Numbered from the stretch's first letter, positions 32,750 to 42,062 are shown. The stretch is 64,000 nucleotides of DNA from Halomarina salina (GCF_023074835.1 NZ_JALLGW010000001.1:1240001-1304000), one strand, 5' to 3'. The notes: generated by a model from the sequence alone, not told the origin. A program made the numbers and translations.

Positions 32750-34132
32750 TCAGCGCGCCGGGGCGGGGTTCGCGACGCTGCGGAGTCGGTTCTCCGGGTC
32801 GTACCGGGCGGCGAGGTCCGCGAGGCGGTCGTGGTTCTCGCCGTAGGTCGCCCTGCCGCGCTCGTCGTCCTCGACGAAGCCGGGGAAAGCGGGGTACGAC
32901 CCGTCCATCGAGCGTGGACGGAGCGCCTCCCAGTGACGGCGCGCCCACTCGACGTTCTCCTCGTCGGCGTCGGGGTCGTCCCACGACGCGGCGAGCATCA
33001 CCGTGAACTCGGCGTCGCGGAACCCGAACGCCGTGGCGGCGTCCTCGACGTCCGACACCGCGCCGCCCAGGTGCCAGAGTTCGACCGAGGACTCCGGGGA
33101 GGGCGCGTCGGCGAACGCGGCGACGAGGTCGTCGAGCACGTCGTCGTCGAGCGTCTCGGCGTACAGCGAGTGCCACGAGTAGCGCCGGCCGTCGGGGAAC
33201 AGGTCGCGAGCGACCTCGTGGAGCGCCGCCAGCGGCATCGGCCCGCTGGTGTCCAGCACGGGCTCGCCGAGCTCGCGCAGCGGTGCGAGCGCGCGTTCGC
33301 CGTCCTCGACCGGGCCGGCGTAGACGCTGTACACCATCACGATGGGTGCGCCGTGGGCCTCCGGGGGAACCATCGGGAGCGGCGGGACGTGCATCAGTCC
33401 GACGAGCGTCGTCGCCTCGCGGGGGGCCGTCGCGGCCCACTCGCGGAACGCACGGAGCGTCTCGCCCGCGGTCTCGACGGGGTAGGCGACCTGTGCGATC
33501 ATGACCTCGGGGCCGACCGCGACGAGGTCGAGTTCGAAGGCGGTGACGACGCCGACGGCCGCGCCGCCGCCGCGGACCGCCCAGAACAGGTCGGCGTGCT
33601 CGGACTCGCTGGCCGTCAGCACCTCGCCGTCGACGGTGACGAGTTCGACCGCCGTGAGGTGGTCGATGCCGAGGCCGTGTGCGCGCCGGAGCCAGCCGAT
33701 ACCGCCGGCGAGCGTCGACCCGGCGATACCGGTCTGGGCGGCGGAGCCGACCACCGGCGCGAGGCCGTGCTCCTGCGCGGGGCCGAGGACGTCGCCGACG
33801 CGAGCGCCGGGGCCGACCCTTGCCGTCCGCGTCGCGGGGTCGACGCTCACCGCGTCCATCGCGCGCAGGTCGAGGACGAGGCCGTCGTCGACGACGGCGC
33901 TCCCGGTGACGTGGTGGCCGCCGCCGCGTACCGCGAGCGGCAGGTCGTGGTCGCGGGCGAACCGGAGCGCGGCGACGACGTCGTCGGTGCGTTCGGCCCG
34001 GACGATAACTGCGGGATAGCGGTCGACGGCACCGTTCCAGACCGCTCGGAGGTCGTCGTAGGCGGCGTCCTCAGGTCGGACGACGTCGCCGGAGACGGCG
34101 GCGCGGAGGTCGGATACGGTCGACTCACTCAT
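32750..34132 (-). CDS. FAD-linked oxidase (PCMH/BBE type)
   Basis: 460 residues. The FAD-binding PCMH domain is clear (PAVIVRAERTDDVVAALRFA, LAVRGGGHHVTGSAVVDDGL with the flavin-attaching His, GGIGWLRRAHGLGIDHLTAV). A berberine-bridge-like C-terminus is also present (RRHWEALRPRSMDG, YGENHDRLADLAARYDPENR). The second flavin-attaching Cys is absent (GGIGW), so flavin would be linked by one bond or none. Enzymes of this group oxidise sugars or alcohols. The start at 34132 (MSESTVSD) was preferred over 34162. Confidence 0.85.
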   Translation of the reverse strand: MSESTVSDLRAAVSGDVVRPEDAAYDDLRAVWNGAVDRYPAVIVRAERTDDVVAALRFARDHDLPLAVRGGGHHVTGSAVVDDGLVLDLRAMDAVSVDPATRTARVGPGARVGDVLGPAQEHGLAPVVGSAAQTGIAGSTLAGGIGWLRRAHGLGIDHLTAVELVTVDGEVLTASESEHADLFWAVRGGGAAVGVVTAFELDLVAVGPEVMIAQVAYPVETAGETLRAFREWAATAPREATTLVGLMHVPPLPMVPPEAHGAPIVMVYSVYAGPVEDGERALAPLRELGEPVLDTSGPMPLAALHEVARDLFPDGRRYSWHSLYAETLDDDVLDDLVAAFADAPSPESSVELWHLGGAVSDVEDAATAFGFRDAEFTVMLAASWDDPDADEENVEWARRHWEALRPRSMDGSYPAFPGFVEDDERGRATYGENHDRLADLAARYDPENRLRSVANPAPAR

Positions 34133-34405
34133 CGGTCGAGATTGGTGTTCCATGTAACTCACTGCCCGGGTGGGCGACCAGCGAACTGGTTAGTTCTGAT
34201 TGACAGGTTATCGTATTAAATCTGCTGTGACAGCTCGTCTCCGATGGGGACGTCGGCAGGCGACGATTCTCGGCGAGCGGACGGGAGCCGGCCCCCGAAA
34301 CGCCAGCCTACACTCGTCGGTCGGTCGAACTGTCCCGTCGACGACCCAGTGAACGCGGCTGGTAACCGAGGACCGAGGCGATGGTCGGCCACCGTCGTGT
34401 CCCCG

Positions 34406-35149
34406 TCAGAAGCAGGCGTCGAGGTCGCGGTCGGCGACGATGCGCCGGAGTTCGGCGGTCGCCGCCTCGTCGAACCGCATCGGACGACGCCACCACGGCC
34501 CCTTCCCCGAGTCGCTCGACAGGTCCGTCACGAGGCGGTTCGCGTCGGTGCCCGCCTCCCGCCCGGAGAGCGGCACCGCGCGTTCGAACAGTCGCGAGTA
34601 CTCCTCGTCGCCCAGTATCAGTACCTCCGCGTCGAACTCCTCGCGTCGGACGTGCGCGTTCGTCCGGAACGGCGCGCGCTCGGCGTCCTCCATCGCGCGG
34701 TACGCCTCGCCCGTCACCGCGTCGCGGGCGAGACACATCGCGCCGACGAGGTACGCACCCCAGCGCGGGGACTGCCACCACGACGGCTCCCCCTGCTGGC
34801 CGAGCGTCGCGTAGAAGTAGAGCCAGTCGCCCGCGTCGAGTTCCGACAGCGGCCGTGCCTTCACGCCGTGTTCGTCGCCGTAGGTGTAGCGTTCGCCGCC
34901 CGCCTCGGGGAACTCGGGGTCGAAGTGCATGGGCGTCTCCGCGACGCTGCTCACGTCCGTCTCGACGTCGAGGTCGGCGTACGTCGGCACCGCCTCGCGG
35001 GTCGGTTTCGACTCCGGGATGGGGAGGTACTCGAACGTTCCGTCGGGATGGATCGGCCCCCTGAATCCGGGCTGGTTCGTGTTCGCCGCGACGTTGATGG
35101 CGACCGCTCGCGGGTCGCGCCGGGTGTCCCCCGGCGTCTCCTCGTCCAT
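34406..35149 (-). CDS. Nmad3-like putative nucleotide-modification protein
   Basis: 247 residues. The N-terminal block AVAINVAANTNQPGFRGPIH followed by FEYLPIPE is the signature of Nmad3-type proteins, a family proposed from genome context to act with DNA or nucleotide modification. Further segments are YTYGDEHGVKARPLSELDAG, DWLYFYATL and WGAYLVGAMCLARDAV. The ATG at 35149 overlaps the stop of the sugar-dehydrogenase gene (ATGA), so it is translationally coupled. The neighbourhood shows no other modification or restriction gene. The family call is moderate and no activity is established. Confidence 0.6.
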   Translation of the reverse strand: MDEETPGDTRRDPRAVAINVAANTNQPGFRGPIHPDGTFEYLPIPESKPTREAVPTYADLDVETDVSSVAETPMHFDPEFPEAGGERYTYGDEHGVKARPLSELDAGDWLYFYATLGQQGEPSWWQSPRWGAYLVGAMCLARDAVTGEAYRAMEDAERAPFRTNAHVRREEFDAEVLILGDEEYSRLFERAVPLSGREAGTDANRLVTDLSSDSGKGPWWRRPMRFDEAATAELRRIVADRDLDACF

Positions 35150-36315
35150 CACTCGCCCTCCGCTGGCCGGAACCGGAGCAGTCGGTCGTCGCTCTCGCTC
35201 GGACTGCCGCGGCCATCGCGGTTGCTCGTCGTCGCGTAGAGGTGGCCGTCCGGCCCGATGCTCGTGGTCCGCAGTCGTCCGAACTCGCCCTCGAACAGTC
35301 GCTCGTCCTCGACCACCTCGTCGTCCTCGTCCAGGCGGACCCGGTGGAGGTGGGTCCCCGAGAGCGTCCCGAACAGCAGGTCGCCGCGCCACGCCCGAAC
35401 CGCGCCATCGGTGGGGTAGACGGCGAGGCCTGCGGGCGCGATGGTCGGCGTGTAACTGGCCAGCGCCGGGACGAACTGGTCGTCGTCGCCCGACTCGACG
35501 CCGCGGACGACGGGCCAGCCGTAGTTGCCGCCCGCTTCGAGGCGGTTCACCTCGTCGTCGGTGTCCGGGCCGTGTTCGGTCTGGTAGAGCGCTCCTCCCT
35601 TCACCGCGAGTCCCTGCGGGTTCCGGTGACCGTAGGTGAAGACGGCGGGGTGGCCCACGTCGGGGTTGTCCGGGTGTGGCTCGCCGTCGAACGCGAGCCG
35701 CAGTACGGAGCCGTTGAGGCGTTCGGGGTCCTGCGCGAGGTCGGCGACCGTGGCGTCGCCCGCGGTGACGTAGAGCGCGCCGTCCCACACTAGCAAGCGA
35801 CCGCCGTCGTGGTACCTCGCGCCCGGTATCCCCTCGAAGACGGGTTCGAAGTTCCAGTCGTCGTCCGTGTCGTGGCGGAGCACCCGATTCCGCGTCTCGC
35901 CGTCGGCGGTGTACGTCTGGCAGGTGAACGCGATACTCTGGTCCTCGGGGTGGAGAGCGAGACCCATCAGGCCGCCCTCGCCCGTCGCGCCCGTCGAGGT
36001 GAGGTCGGCGAGCACGGTCCGCTCGCCGTCGCGGAGGCGGACGACGCGTCCCGGCCGTTCGGTGAGGTACACTTCCGCTGGGTCGTCGCCGGGGAACGCG
36101 ACTCCCCAGGGGACGTCGAGGCCCGTTGCGACCGTCTCGGCGACGACCCGCTGACCGTCGCCTGCCGTCGTGGTGACGGTTCCGTCGGTACCGGTAGCAC
36201 CGTCGGTGTCCGTCGCCGTCGGTCCGGGGTCGGTCCCTCCGTCGATACCGGAACAGCCAGCGAGTCCGGCGAGTACGCCCGTCCCGGCGACCCGGAGGTA
36301 GGTCCGCCTGTCCAT
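35149..36315 (-). CDS. PQQ-dependent sugar dehydrogenase (Tat lipoprotein)
   Basis: 388 residues. The N-terminus MDRRTYLRVAGTGVLAGLAG is a twin-arginine signal followed by a lipobox cysteine (GCSG). The mature part is a six-bladed propeller of the GSDH/sorbosone dehydrogenase family: LDVPWGVAFPGDDP, EGGLMGLALHPED (active-site His region), YHDGGRLLVWDGALYVTAGD, YGHRNPQGLAVKGGALYQTE and HGPDTDDEVNRLEAGGNYGW. It would oxidise aldoses on the outer face of the membrane, if PQQ is available. A short gap separates it from the acyltransferase upstream. Confidence 0.9.
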   Translation of the reverse strand: MDRRTYLRVAGTGVLAGLAGCSGIDGGTDPGPTATDTDGATGTDGTVTTTAGDGQRVVAETVATGLDVPWGVAFPGDDPAEVYLTERPGRVVRLRDGERTVLADLTSTGATGEGGLMGLALHPEDQSIAFTCQTYTADGETRNRVLRHDTDDDWNFEPVFEGIPGARYHDGGRLLVWDGALYVTAGDATVADLAQDPERLNGSVLRLAFDGEPHPDNPDVGHPAVFTYGHRNPQGLAVKGGALYQTEHGPDTDDEVNRLEAGGNYGWPVVRGVESGDDDQFVPALASYTPTIAPAGLAVYPTDGAVRAWRGDLLFGTLSGTHLHRVRLDEDDEVVEDERLFEGEFGRLRTTSIGPDGHLYATTSNRDGRGSPSESDDRLLRFRPAEGE

Positions 36316-36366
36316 AGTCGACGTTGTCCCGTGCGGGGAAAAGTCGTCCGTCGTCGCTCGCTCCGC

Positions 36367-37299
36367 TCAGCGTCGGTGCGGGCGCTCGTGCGGGTCGACC
36401 GGTCCGCCGACGTCGCGGCCGAACTCGTCGAACACGTCCAGGTCGTCGGGCAGGTCGTAGGGAATCTCGCGGTCGGACTGGTGGTTCGGCAGGCTGCCGT
36501 CCTCGGGGACCGGTTCGGCGACGTCCTCGTACCCCGGTTTCACGGCGATGGAGCGCGCGGGCATCCCGACGACGACGTGGTGGGCGGGCACGTCGCCCTG
36601 GACGACCGCCCGTGCGCCGACGACGCTGTTCTCGCCGACGGTGCAGCCGGCCCGGACCATCGCGTCGTAGGTGACCCGTGCGTCGTCCTCGACGACCGTG
36701 TGGAAGTTGCTCACCTCCGTCTGGTCGACGATGTCGTGGTCGTGGCTGTAGATGTGCGCGCCGTCGGAGATGGAGACGCGCGACCCGATGTCGAGGCGAC
36801 CCCGGTCGTCGAGGTGGACGTCGTCGTGGATGACCGTGTTGTCGCCGACGGTGATGTTGTGGCCGTAGGAGAAGGAGACGTCCTTGAAGATGCGGAGGTT
36901 CTCGCCCGCCTCCTCGAACAGGTGGTCGGCGAGCATCTGGCGGAACCGGAGGGCGAAGTCGACGTTGTCGGCCATCGGCGTGGCGTCGAACTGTCGCCAG
37001 AGCCACTGGAGGTGCTTCGAGCGCCGGAACCGCTCCTCGTCCTTCTCGGCGTAGTACTCCGACTCGATGGTCGAGTTGCACGGGTCGTACCCCTGCAACC
37101 GGACGCGCTCTGCGGGCGAGACGTCGCCCCCCGCCTGCCACCGTTCCCACGCCTCCCGGTCCCCGTAGAGGTCGACCAGCGTGTCCCGGACCACCTCGCA
37201 CGTGTCCTCCGGCCCCGACAGTCGGTCGTCCACCTCCGTCAGGAACGCCTCCAGTCCCTCCTCGGCGTCCGACGGTAGCGAGACGTGCCGTTTCGTCAT
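36367..37299 (-). CDS. Left-handed beta-helix acyltransferase
   Basis: 310 residues. Hexapeptide repeats run from ITVGDNTVIHDDVHLDDRGR to VRAGCTVGENSVVGARAVVQ, with the catalytic-type His in SDGAHIYSHDHDIVDQTEVS. The roughly 130-residue N-terminal part is helical (CEVVRDTLVDLYGDREAWER) and is typical of the haloarchaeal subgroup related to maltose/galactoside O-acetyltransferases. I use the ATG at 37299; the extra residues of the longer frame lie in promoter DNA. The acceptor is unknown, perhaps a sugar or lipid-linked sugar. Confidence 0.82.
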   Translation of the reverse strand: MTKRHVSLPSDAEEGLEAFLTEVDDRLSGPEDTCEVVRDTLVDLYGDREAWERWQAGGDVSPAERVRLQGYDPCNSTIESEYYAEKDEERFRRSKHLQWLWRQFDATPMADNVDFALRFRQMLADHLFEEAGENLRIFKDVSFSYGHNITVGDNTVIHDDVHLDDRGRLDIGSRVSISDGAHIYSHDHDIVDQTEVSNFHTVVEDDARVTYDAMVRAGCTVGENSVVGARAVVQGDVPAHHVVVGMPARSIAVKPGYEDVAEPVPEDGSLPNHQSDREIPYDLPDDLDVFDEFGRDVGGPVDPHERPHRR

Positions 37300-37501
37300 G
37301 GAACCGGATTGGGACGGTGCGGCCATAGGGTTTCCGTTGGGCACATCTGCGAACCCAACGACGGGGCGGGTGTCGACAGTCACTCGATGCGGTCGCACGC
37401 GGTGGCGCCGCCGACCACCCGACCGAGGCGACGAAGCGCGCGTCCGACGCCGCGAGAAGCCAACCGCGGCTGATAAGTTCTTCAGACCGCTAGCTTCGGA
37501 C

Positions 37502-38554
37502 ATGCACTACCGGACGCTCGGTGACTCCGGCGTAGAGGTGAGCGAGGTCGGCTTCGGCGCGTGGGTCGTCGGCACCGACTGGTGGGGCGACCGCTCCGAG
37601 GACGACGCCAAGGAGATGATCCGCTTCGCACTCGACCAGGGCATCACGTTCTTCGACACCGGCGACGTCTACGGCCACGGCCGCTCCGAGGAACTCGTCG
37701 GCGAGGCGCTCGCGGACGTCCGCGACGAGGTGACCCTCGCTACCAAGATCGGCTACGACTTCTACGACAACCCGCAGGCGGGCCACGGTGAACTCCCGAA
37801 GGAGATGGACGCCGACTACCTGCGCGACGCCTTCGAGCAGTCGCTGGACCGTCTCGACACCGACTACGTCGACCTGCTGCAGCTCCACAACGCGAACGCC
37901 GCGGAGGTCGACGACGAGGTGCTCGAACTCCTCGACGAACTGCGCGAGGAGGGCAAGGTCGACGCTATCGGGTGGGCGCTCGGCCCCTCTATCGGCTGGC
38001 TGGCCGAGGGCGAGGCCGCCGTCGAACACGACTTCGATGCCATCCAGACCGTCTACAACCTGTTCGAGCAGGTGCCGGGCCAGCACTTCCTCGACACCAT
38101 CCGCGAGCACGACGCCGACACGAGTCTCGTCGCTCGCGTCCCGCACTCCTCGGGCCTGCTGAACGAGCAGGTCCGCCCCGACACCGAACTGGAAGAGGGC
38201 GACCACCGCGGCTTCCGGCCCGACGAGTGGTACGAGACCGGCTGGGAGAAGCTGGAGAACCTGCGGTTCCTCGAACGCGACGGCGAGCGGACGATGGCGC
38301 AGGCGGCCATCCAGTGGCTCCTGAGCCACGACGAGGTGGCCTCCGTCACGCCGACGTTCCGCACCCGCGAGGACGTCGAGGAGTGGGCCGCCGCCAGCGA
38401 GACGCCGCCGCTGACGCCCGGCGAGGTCGAACGCGTCGAGGAACTGTACGAGCAGAACTTCGGCGTCGACCGCGACGACGGGATGGACGCGCTCCGCTCG
38501 TCGGTCGAGGGGAAGGACCTGGAGGGTACCGGCATGCAGTGGGCCGGTCGCTGA
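37502..38554 (+). CDS. Aldo/keto reductase
   Basis: 350 residues. TIM-barrel reductase with VSEVGFGAWVVG, TFFDTGDVYGHGRSEELVGE (catalytic Asp and Tyr), VTLATKIGYDF (Lys) and DYVDLLQLHNAN (His). The NADP-binding end is SVTPTFRTREDVEEWAAA. It reduces aldehydes or ketones with NADPH. A TATA-like GATAAGTTC at 37472-37480 lies about 25 bases upstream of the ATG, pointing to a leaderless transcript. It is divergent from the acyltransferase. Confidence 0.9.
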   Translation: MHYRTLGDSGVEVSEVGFGAWVVGTDWWGDRSEDDAKEMIRFALDQGITFFDTGDVYGHGRSEELVGEALADVRDEVTLATKIGYDFYDNPQAGHGELPKEMDADYLRDAFEQSLDRLDTDYVDLLQLHNANAAEVDDEVLELLDELREEGKVDAIGWALGPSIGWLAEGEAAVEHDFDAIQTVYNLFEQVPGQHFLDTIREHDADTSLVARVPHSSGLLNEQVRPDTELEEGDHRGFRPDEWYETGWEKLENLRFLERDGERTMAQAAIQWLLSHDEVASVTPTFRTREDVEEWAAASETPPLTPGEVERVEELYEQNFGVDRDDGMDALRSSVEGKDLEGTGMQWAGR

Positions 38555-38683
38555 ACCGTCGTCGCCGAGCCGTCTAACGCCGCGCTCTCGCGCATCTCTG
38601 TCTCACCGGTCCTGTTCGTCACGACCGACCAGCGACGCGACTCCCGAGCGAGTGTCGGCCCTATCGGACGCGGCAGAGCGCCG

Positions 38684-39076
38684 TCACGGCCAGCTGAGCC
38701 CCGGCAGGCGCGAGAGGACGCCGCCGTGGGCGAACGGTGAGTCGTGGAACGTCAGCAGTTCCGGGGTCCCGAGGTCGTCGAGCAGGTCGACGAACGCCGT
38801 CCGACCGACGCCGCTGTCGTAGTCCGTGACGCTCCACGGCGGCCACAGCGTGAGGCGCTCGAACCCCCGCGTCGGGTCGTGGCGGACGTAGACGTCCGCG
38901 AGGCCGTCCCGGCCGACGAGACAGAGGTCGCCGTCCGCGACCCGGAGCGCCTCCGCGAGGTCGGCCCCCGCGACGGCGTCGAGGTCGTCGCGCTGGACGG
39001 CCTCCCAGACGGTCCGACACGCCCGCTGGTCGGAGCAGTCGAGGAGGAGTTGCCGGACGGTCGAGTCCCCTGACAT
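38684..39076 (-). CDS. Hypothetical haloarchaeal protein, 130 residues
   Basis: Soluble and acidic, of mixed alpha/beta type: VRQLLLDCSDQRACRTVWEA, VADGDLCLVGRDGLADVYVR, LTLWPPWSVTDYDSGVGRTA. I do not recognise a domain. The start at 39076 gives a compact protein; the frame continues further upstream but without a sensible sequence. It is divergent from the TrkA-N gene at 39234. Confidence 0.55.
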   Translation of the reverse strand: MSGDSTVRQLLLDCSDQRACRTVWEAVQRDDLDAVAGADLAEALRVADGDLCLVGRDGLADVYVRHDPTRGFERLTLWPPWSVTDYDSGVGRTAFVDLLDDLGTPELLTFHDSPFAHGGVLSRLPGLSWP

Positions 39077-39201
39077 GGGCGTCCACTGGGACGAGACCAG
39101 CATAAACCGTCGGGTCGGTTCGGTAGCGACGCGAGACCGGGCGACGGACCCGGTGCGACGGCGACACCGACGGCGGCGAATCGGGTGACGACTCGGGGTC
39201 A

Positions 39202-39210
39202 TCCTTTTTA
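39202..39210 (+). promoter_or_regulatory. TATA box of the TrkA-N gene
   Basis: TCCTTTTTA is centred about 28 bases before the ATG at 39234, the expected spacing for a leaderless haloarchaeal transcript. Confidence 0.5.
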
Positions 39211-39233
39211 CCACGGGCGTGGGAGGGAGACAC

Positions 39234-39899
39234 ATGAAGTTCGTCATCGCCGGCTACGGGCGCGTCGGGATTCGGACCGCGGACATCCTCGGCTCGGAGG
39301 GCCACGAGGTCTCCATCGTCGACAACGACCCCGAGAAGATAGAACGCGCTACTTCGGAGGGGTTCGACGCCTACTTCGGCGAGGGTGACGACGAGGAGGT
39401 GCTCCGCGAGGCGGGACTGGAGACCGCGGACGCGCTGGGTGGGCTGACGGGCGACCTGAACGTCAACCTGAGCGCGTGCGTCATCGGCGACGCCTACGAC
39501 TGTCGGACGGTCATGCGCATCGACGACGACTACCACGCCGACATCTACGAGAAGTACGCCGCGGAGGTCGACGAGGTCATCTACCCCGAGCGACTCGGCG
39601 CGGCGGGGGCGAAGACGGCGCTGCTCGGCGGCGACTTCGACGTGCTCGGCGACCTCACCGAGAGCCTCTCGGCGGCGAGCGTCGTCGTCGACGAGGGAGC
39701 GTCGGTCGTCGGCCAGCGCGTCGTCGAGGTGGACGTGCCCGACGGCGTGCTCATCTACGCCCACGGCAGCGCGAACGAACCGATGACCATCCCGCTGCCC
39801 CAGACCGAGATCGGCGTCGGCGACGAGGTCGCGTTCATCGCCGAACCGGACCTCGTCGCGTCGGTGCGAGCGCAGTTCAGCGGCGAGGAAGCGGCCTGA
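39234..39899 (+). CDS. TrkA-N/RCK potassium-channel regulatory protein
   Basis: 221 residues. An NAD-binding RCK-N domain (MKFVIAGYGRVGIRTADILG, VSIVDNDPEKIERA) is followed by a small C-terminal RCK-C domain (VVEVDVPDGVLIYAHGSANE, EIGVGDEVAFIAEP). Proteins of this kind sense NAD(H) and gate Trk/Ktr potassium uptake, which is central to salt-in osmoadaptation. No channel gene lies beside it in the window. The ATG at 39234 fits both the Rossmann strand and the promoter. Confidence 0.88.
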   Translation: MKFVIAGYGRVGIRTADILGSEGHEVSIVDNDPEKIERATSEGFDAYFGEGDDEEVLREAGLETADALGGLTGDLNVNLSACVIGDAYDCRTVMRIDDDYHADIYEKYAAEVDEVIYPERLGAAGAKTALLGGDFDVLGDLTESLSAASVVVDEGASVVGQRVVEVDVPDGVLIYAHGSANEPMTIPLPQTEIGVGDEVAFIAEPDLVASVRAQFSGEEAA

Positions 39900-40330
39900 A
39901 GGCCGCGGCGCGTCGCCGGTGACCGACGCGGTTCTGGTCAGAGGAGCGGGAACGCCGTAGACACTGATTCGCGCGAGTCGACACTCCGACGGGGGCGTGA
40001 AGGTGAAAGGGAGTCGACGGTGGAAGGGGAGTCGAAGGTGGAAGTGAACGGCGCGTGCCCGTGACGCGCCCAGGGACGTTGTGTGCCCTGTAAACGCCGG
40101 GCGCGCGGTGGGGAGGATGGGGACGAGACCGCAGCGCGCGCCCGGTTCGGGCATACACCGGTCAGGACTTAAATCCGCGTCAGACGCGCGTATGCCGCTT
40201 CTCAGTCGACGCACGAACCGCACGACGACGCTGCCGCGAGCGGGGAGTTATTGGGGCGTGTGTGCCTCGAACTGTCAGACGTGTCATACGAGTGGGGGAG
40301 ATTGAAGCGACCGCCCCTCGACGTCGTCGT
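39900..40330. other. Long intergenic region before the DapA-family gene
   Basis: 431 bases. Two near copies of GAGTCGANGGTGGAAG lie at about 40011-40041. A TATA-like CTTAAATCC is at 40168-40176. A 37-codon frame (40192-40305) ends in a cysteine-rich GVCASNCQTCHTSGGD; it is intact but has no other support. The TATA element could give the downstream gene a leader of about 130 bases. Confidence 0.35.
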
Positions 40331-41197
40331 ATGCACGGTACTGGTGCACCGGTAGTGACGCCGTTCGACGAGTCCGGAGCGGTCGACGAGGCCGCGCTGC
40401 GGGAGACTGTCGAGTGGCAGGAGGCGCGCGGTATCGACTTCCTCGTCCCGTGTGGCTCGACGAGCGAGGCCCCGCTCATGACGCCGGACGAACGCGCCCG
40501 CGTCACCGAAGTCGTCTGTGACGCCGCGAGCGGTCCGGTGCTGGCGGGAACGGGCCACGCGGGACTGGCCGCGACGAAGGACCAGACCGAACGCGCGTCC
40601 AAGGCGGGGGCCGACGGCGCACTGGTCGTCACCCCGTTCTACTTCGACCACGGCCCCGAGACGATGCGCCGTTACTACGAGGCCGTCGCCGACGCCAGTC
40701 CGATTCCCGTCTACCTCTACAGCGTCCCGGTGTTCACGGACGTCGCGCTCGACCCGGACACCGTCGAGTCGCTGGCGACCCACTCGAACGTCCACGGGAT
40801 GAAGGATTCGAGCGGGGACATCGGGACCTTCCAGCGCCTCCGGGACCGGACGCCCGACGACTTCGACCTGTTCGTGGGGAGCGGGAGCGTCTACGCGCCG
40901 GCGCTCGACGCGGGGGCCGACGGGAGCATCACGTCGCTCGCGAACCTCGTCCCCGAGGCGGCCAGCGAGGTGTACGAGACGCACGCGGAGTACGGGGCAG
41001 AGGCCCGCGAGCTGAGCGCGGCGCTGGTCGAACTGAACGTCGCCGTCACCGAGACGTACGGGATACCGGGGCTGAAGGCGGCGATGCGCGACCGGGGCGC
41101 GCCAGCGGGCTACCCCCGGTCGCCGTTCGAGGACGTGGACGACGAGACGCGAGAGCAACTGACGGAACTCGTCGACGACGTCCTCGTGCTGGTCTGA
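40331..41197 (+). CDS. DapA/NanA/KDG-aldolase family protein
   Basis: 288 residues. A class I aldolase with the Schiff-base lysine in NVHGMKDSSGD (about residue 158) and the catalytic tyrosine in IPVYLYSVP (about 130). The substrate loop is PCGSTSEAPLMTPDE. Members are dihydrodipicolinate synthase, N-acetylneuraminate lyase and 2-keto-3-deoxygluconate aldolase. The GSTSE loop (DapA usually has GTTGE) favours an aldolase of the KDG type over lysine synthesis, but this is not decisive. There is no lysine-pathway gene nearby. Confidence 0.8.
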   Translation: MHGTGAPVVTPFDESGAVDEAALRETVEWQEARGIDFLVPCGSTSEAPLMTPDERARVTEVVCDAASGPVLAGTGHAGLAATKDQTERASKAGADGALVVTPFYFDHGPETMRRYYEAVADASPIPVYLYSVPVFTDVALDPDTVESLATHSNVHGMKDSSGDIGTFQRLRDRTPDDFDLFVGSGSVYAPALDAGADGSITSLANLVPEAASEVYETHAEYGAEARELSAALVELNVAVTETYGIPGLKAAMRDRGAPAGYPRSPFEDVDDETREQLTELVDDVLVLV

Positions 41198-41237
41198 GGC
41201 GGGTCGCCGGAGCCGTCGTCCGACCGTCGTTGCGACG

Positions 41238-41987
41238 TCACCGCTCGGGTGCGGGCGTCGCCCGCGTCGCCGTCGCCTTCAGCGTCGCGACGACCCGACT
41301 CCCTGGCTCCAGTCCGAGTCGGTCGACGCTGTCGACGGTGACCAGTGCCGCGAGGGTAGGCTCTTGCTCAGCGTCGCCGTCCGTGTCGTCGCTCGCTTCG
41401 CTCTCCACGTCGCCGCTGTCAGTCTCCGCCTCGACGGAGACCGTGACCAGTGCGACGGCCTCGCCACGGTCGACGCCCGTCACCCGCGCCTCGAACCGGT
41501 TGCGTGCGCTCGTCCCACCCGCTGCGGGAGCGTCGTCCGGGGCGTGGAGCGTGACGCTGTCGGCGCGAATCGTGACCTGCACGCGGTCGGTCTCCGGTGC
41601 GAGCGCCCGCATTCGCCCGGCGGCCGTCTCGACGGTGGCGAGTTCGCCGTCGCGGTCGACGACGCGGCCCGTCAGGATGGTCTCCTCGACGGCCGCCGTC
41701 CCGGAGAGCGCGCTCTGGAGTCGGTCGAACCGGGCGAGCAGGTCGCGGGCGTTCTCGGTGAGGTGACTCCCACCGCCGCCGGCACCGCCGCGCTGACGCT
41801 CGACCAGCGGCCCGAACGCAGCCTCCAGGTCGTCGAGTCGCTCGTGAGCGCGGGCGTACGACCGGCCGAGGGCGCTCGCCGCGGCGTTGAGCGACCCCTG
41901 CTCGTCGACCGCACGCAGGAGCGTCGCGTCGCGCTCGTCGAACGTCGTCCCGGCCTCGCGGAGTCGAGCGTCGAACCCCGGGTCCAT
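41238..41987 (-). CDS. ModE-like regulator with TOBE domains
   Basis: 249 residues. The N-terminal LysR-like winged helix (RDATLLRAVDEQGSLNAAAS, ALGRSYARAHERLDDLEAAF, GGGGSHLTENARDLLARF) is the ModE DNA-binding module. Two TOBE/Mop-type segments follow (LTGRVVDRDGELATVETAAG; FEARVTGVDRGEAVALVTVS), which in ModE bind molybdate or tungstate. An acidic stretch lies between them and the end. The gene is divergent from the tungstate transporter with a palindrome between, so it probably represses the transporter when metal is plentiful. Confidence 0.85.
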   Translation of the reverse strand: MDPGFDARLREAGTTFDERDATLLRAVDEQGSLNAAASALGRSYARAHERLDDLEAAFGPLVERQRGGAGGGGSHLTENARDLLARFDRLQSALSGTAAVEETILTGRVVDRDGELATVETAAGRMRALAPETDRVQVTIRADSVTLHAPDDAPAAGGTSARNRFEARVTGVDRGEAVALVTVSVEAETDSGDVESEASDDTDGDAEQEPTLAALVTVDSVDRLGLEPGSRVVATLKATATRATPAPER

Positions 41988-42062
41988 GGCCGAACTGCGT
42001 CGTCCTGGGGGAAAAACCACCCGGCGCGACCGACGGGCCGGGGTGGCTGTCGGCCCGCTGCC

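Noticed and set aside
30912-33440. 842-codon minus-strand frame
   Set aside because: Shadow frame antisense to the asparagine-synthase-like gene and out of frame with the FAD oxidase; common in very G+C-rich DNA.
34406-37201. 931-codon minus-strand frame
   Set aside because: Only the last 247 codons are the Nmad3-like protein; the rest is an arginine/proline-rich shadow of the sugar dehydrogenase and acyltransferase genes.
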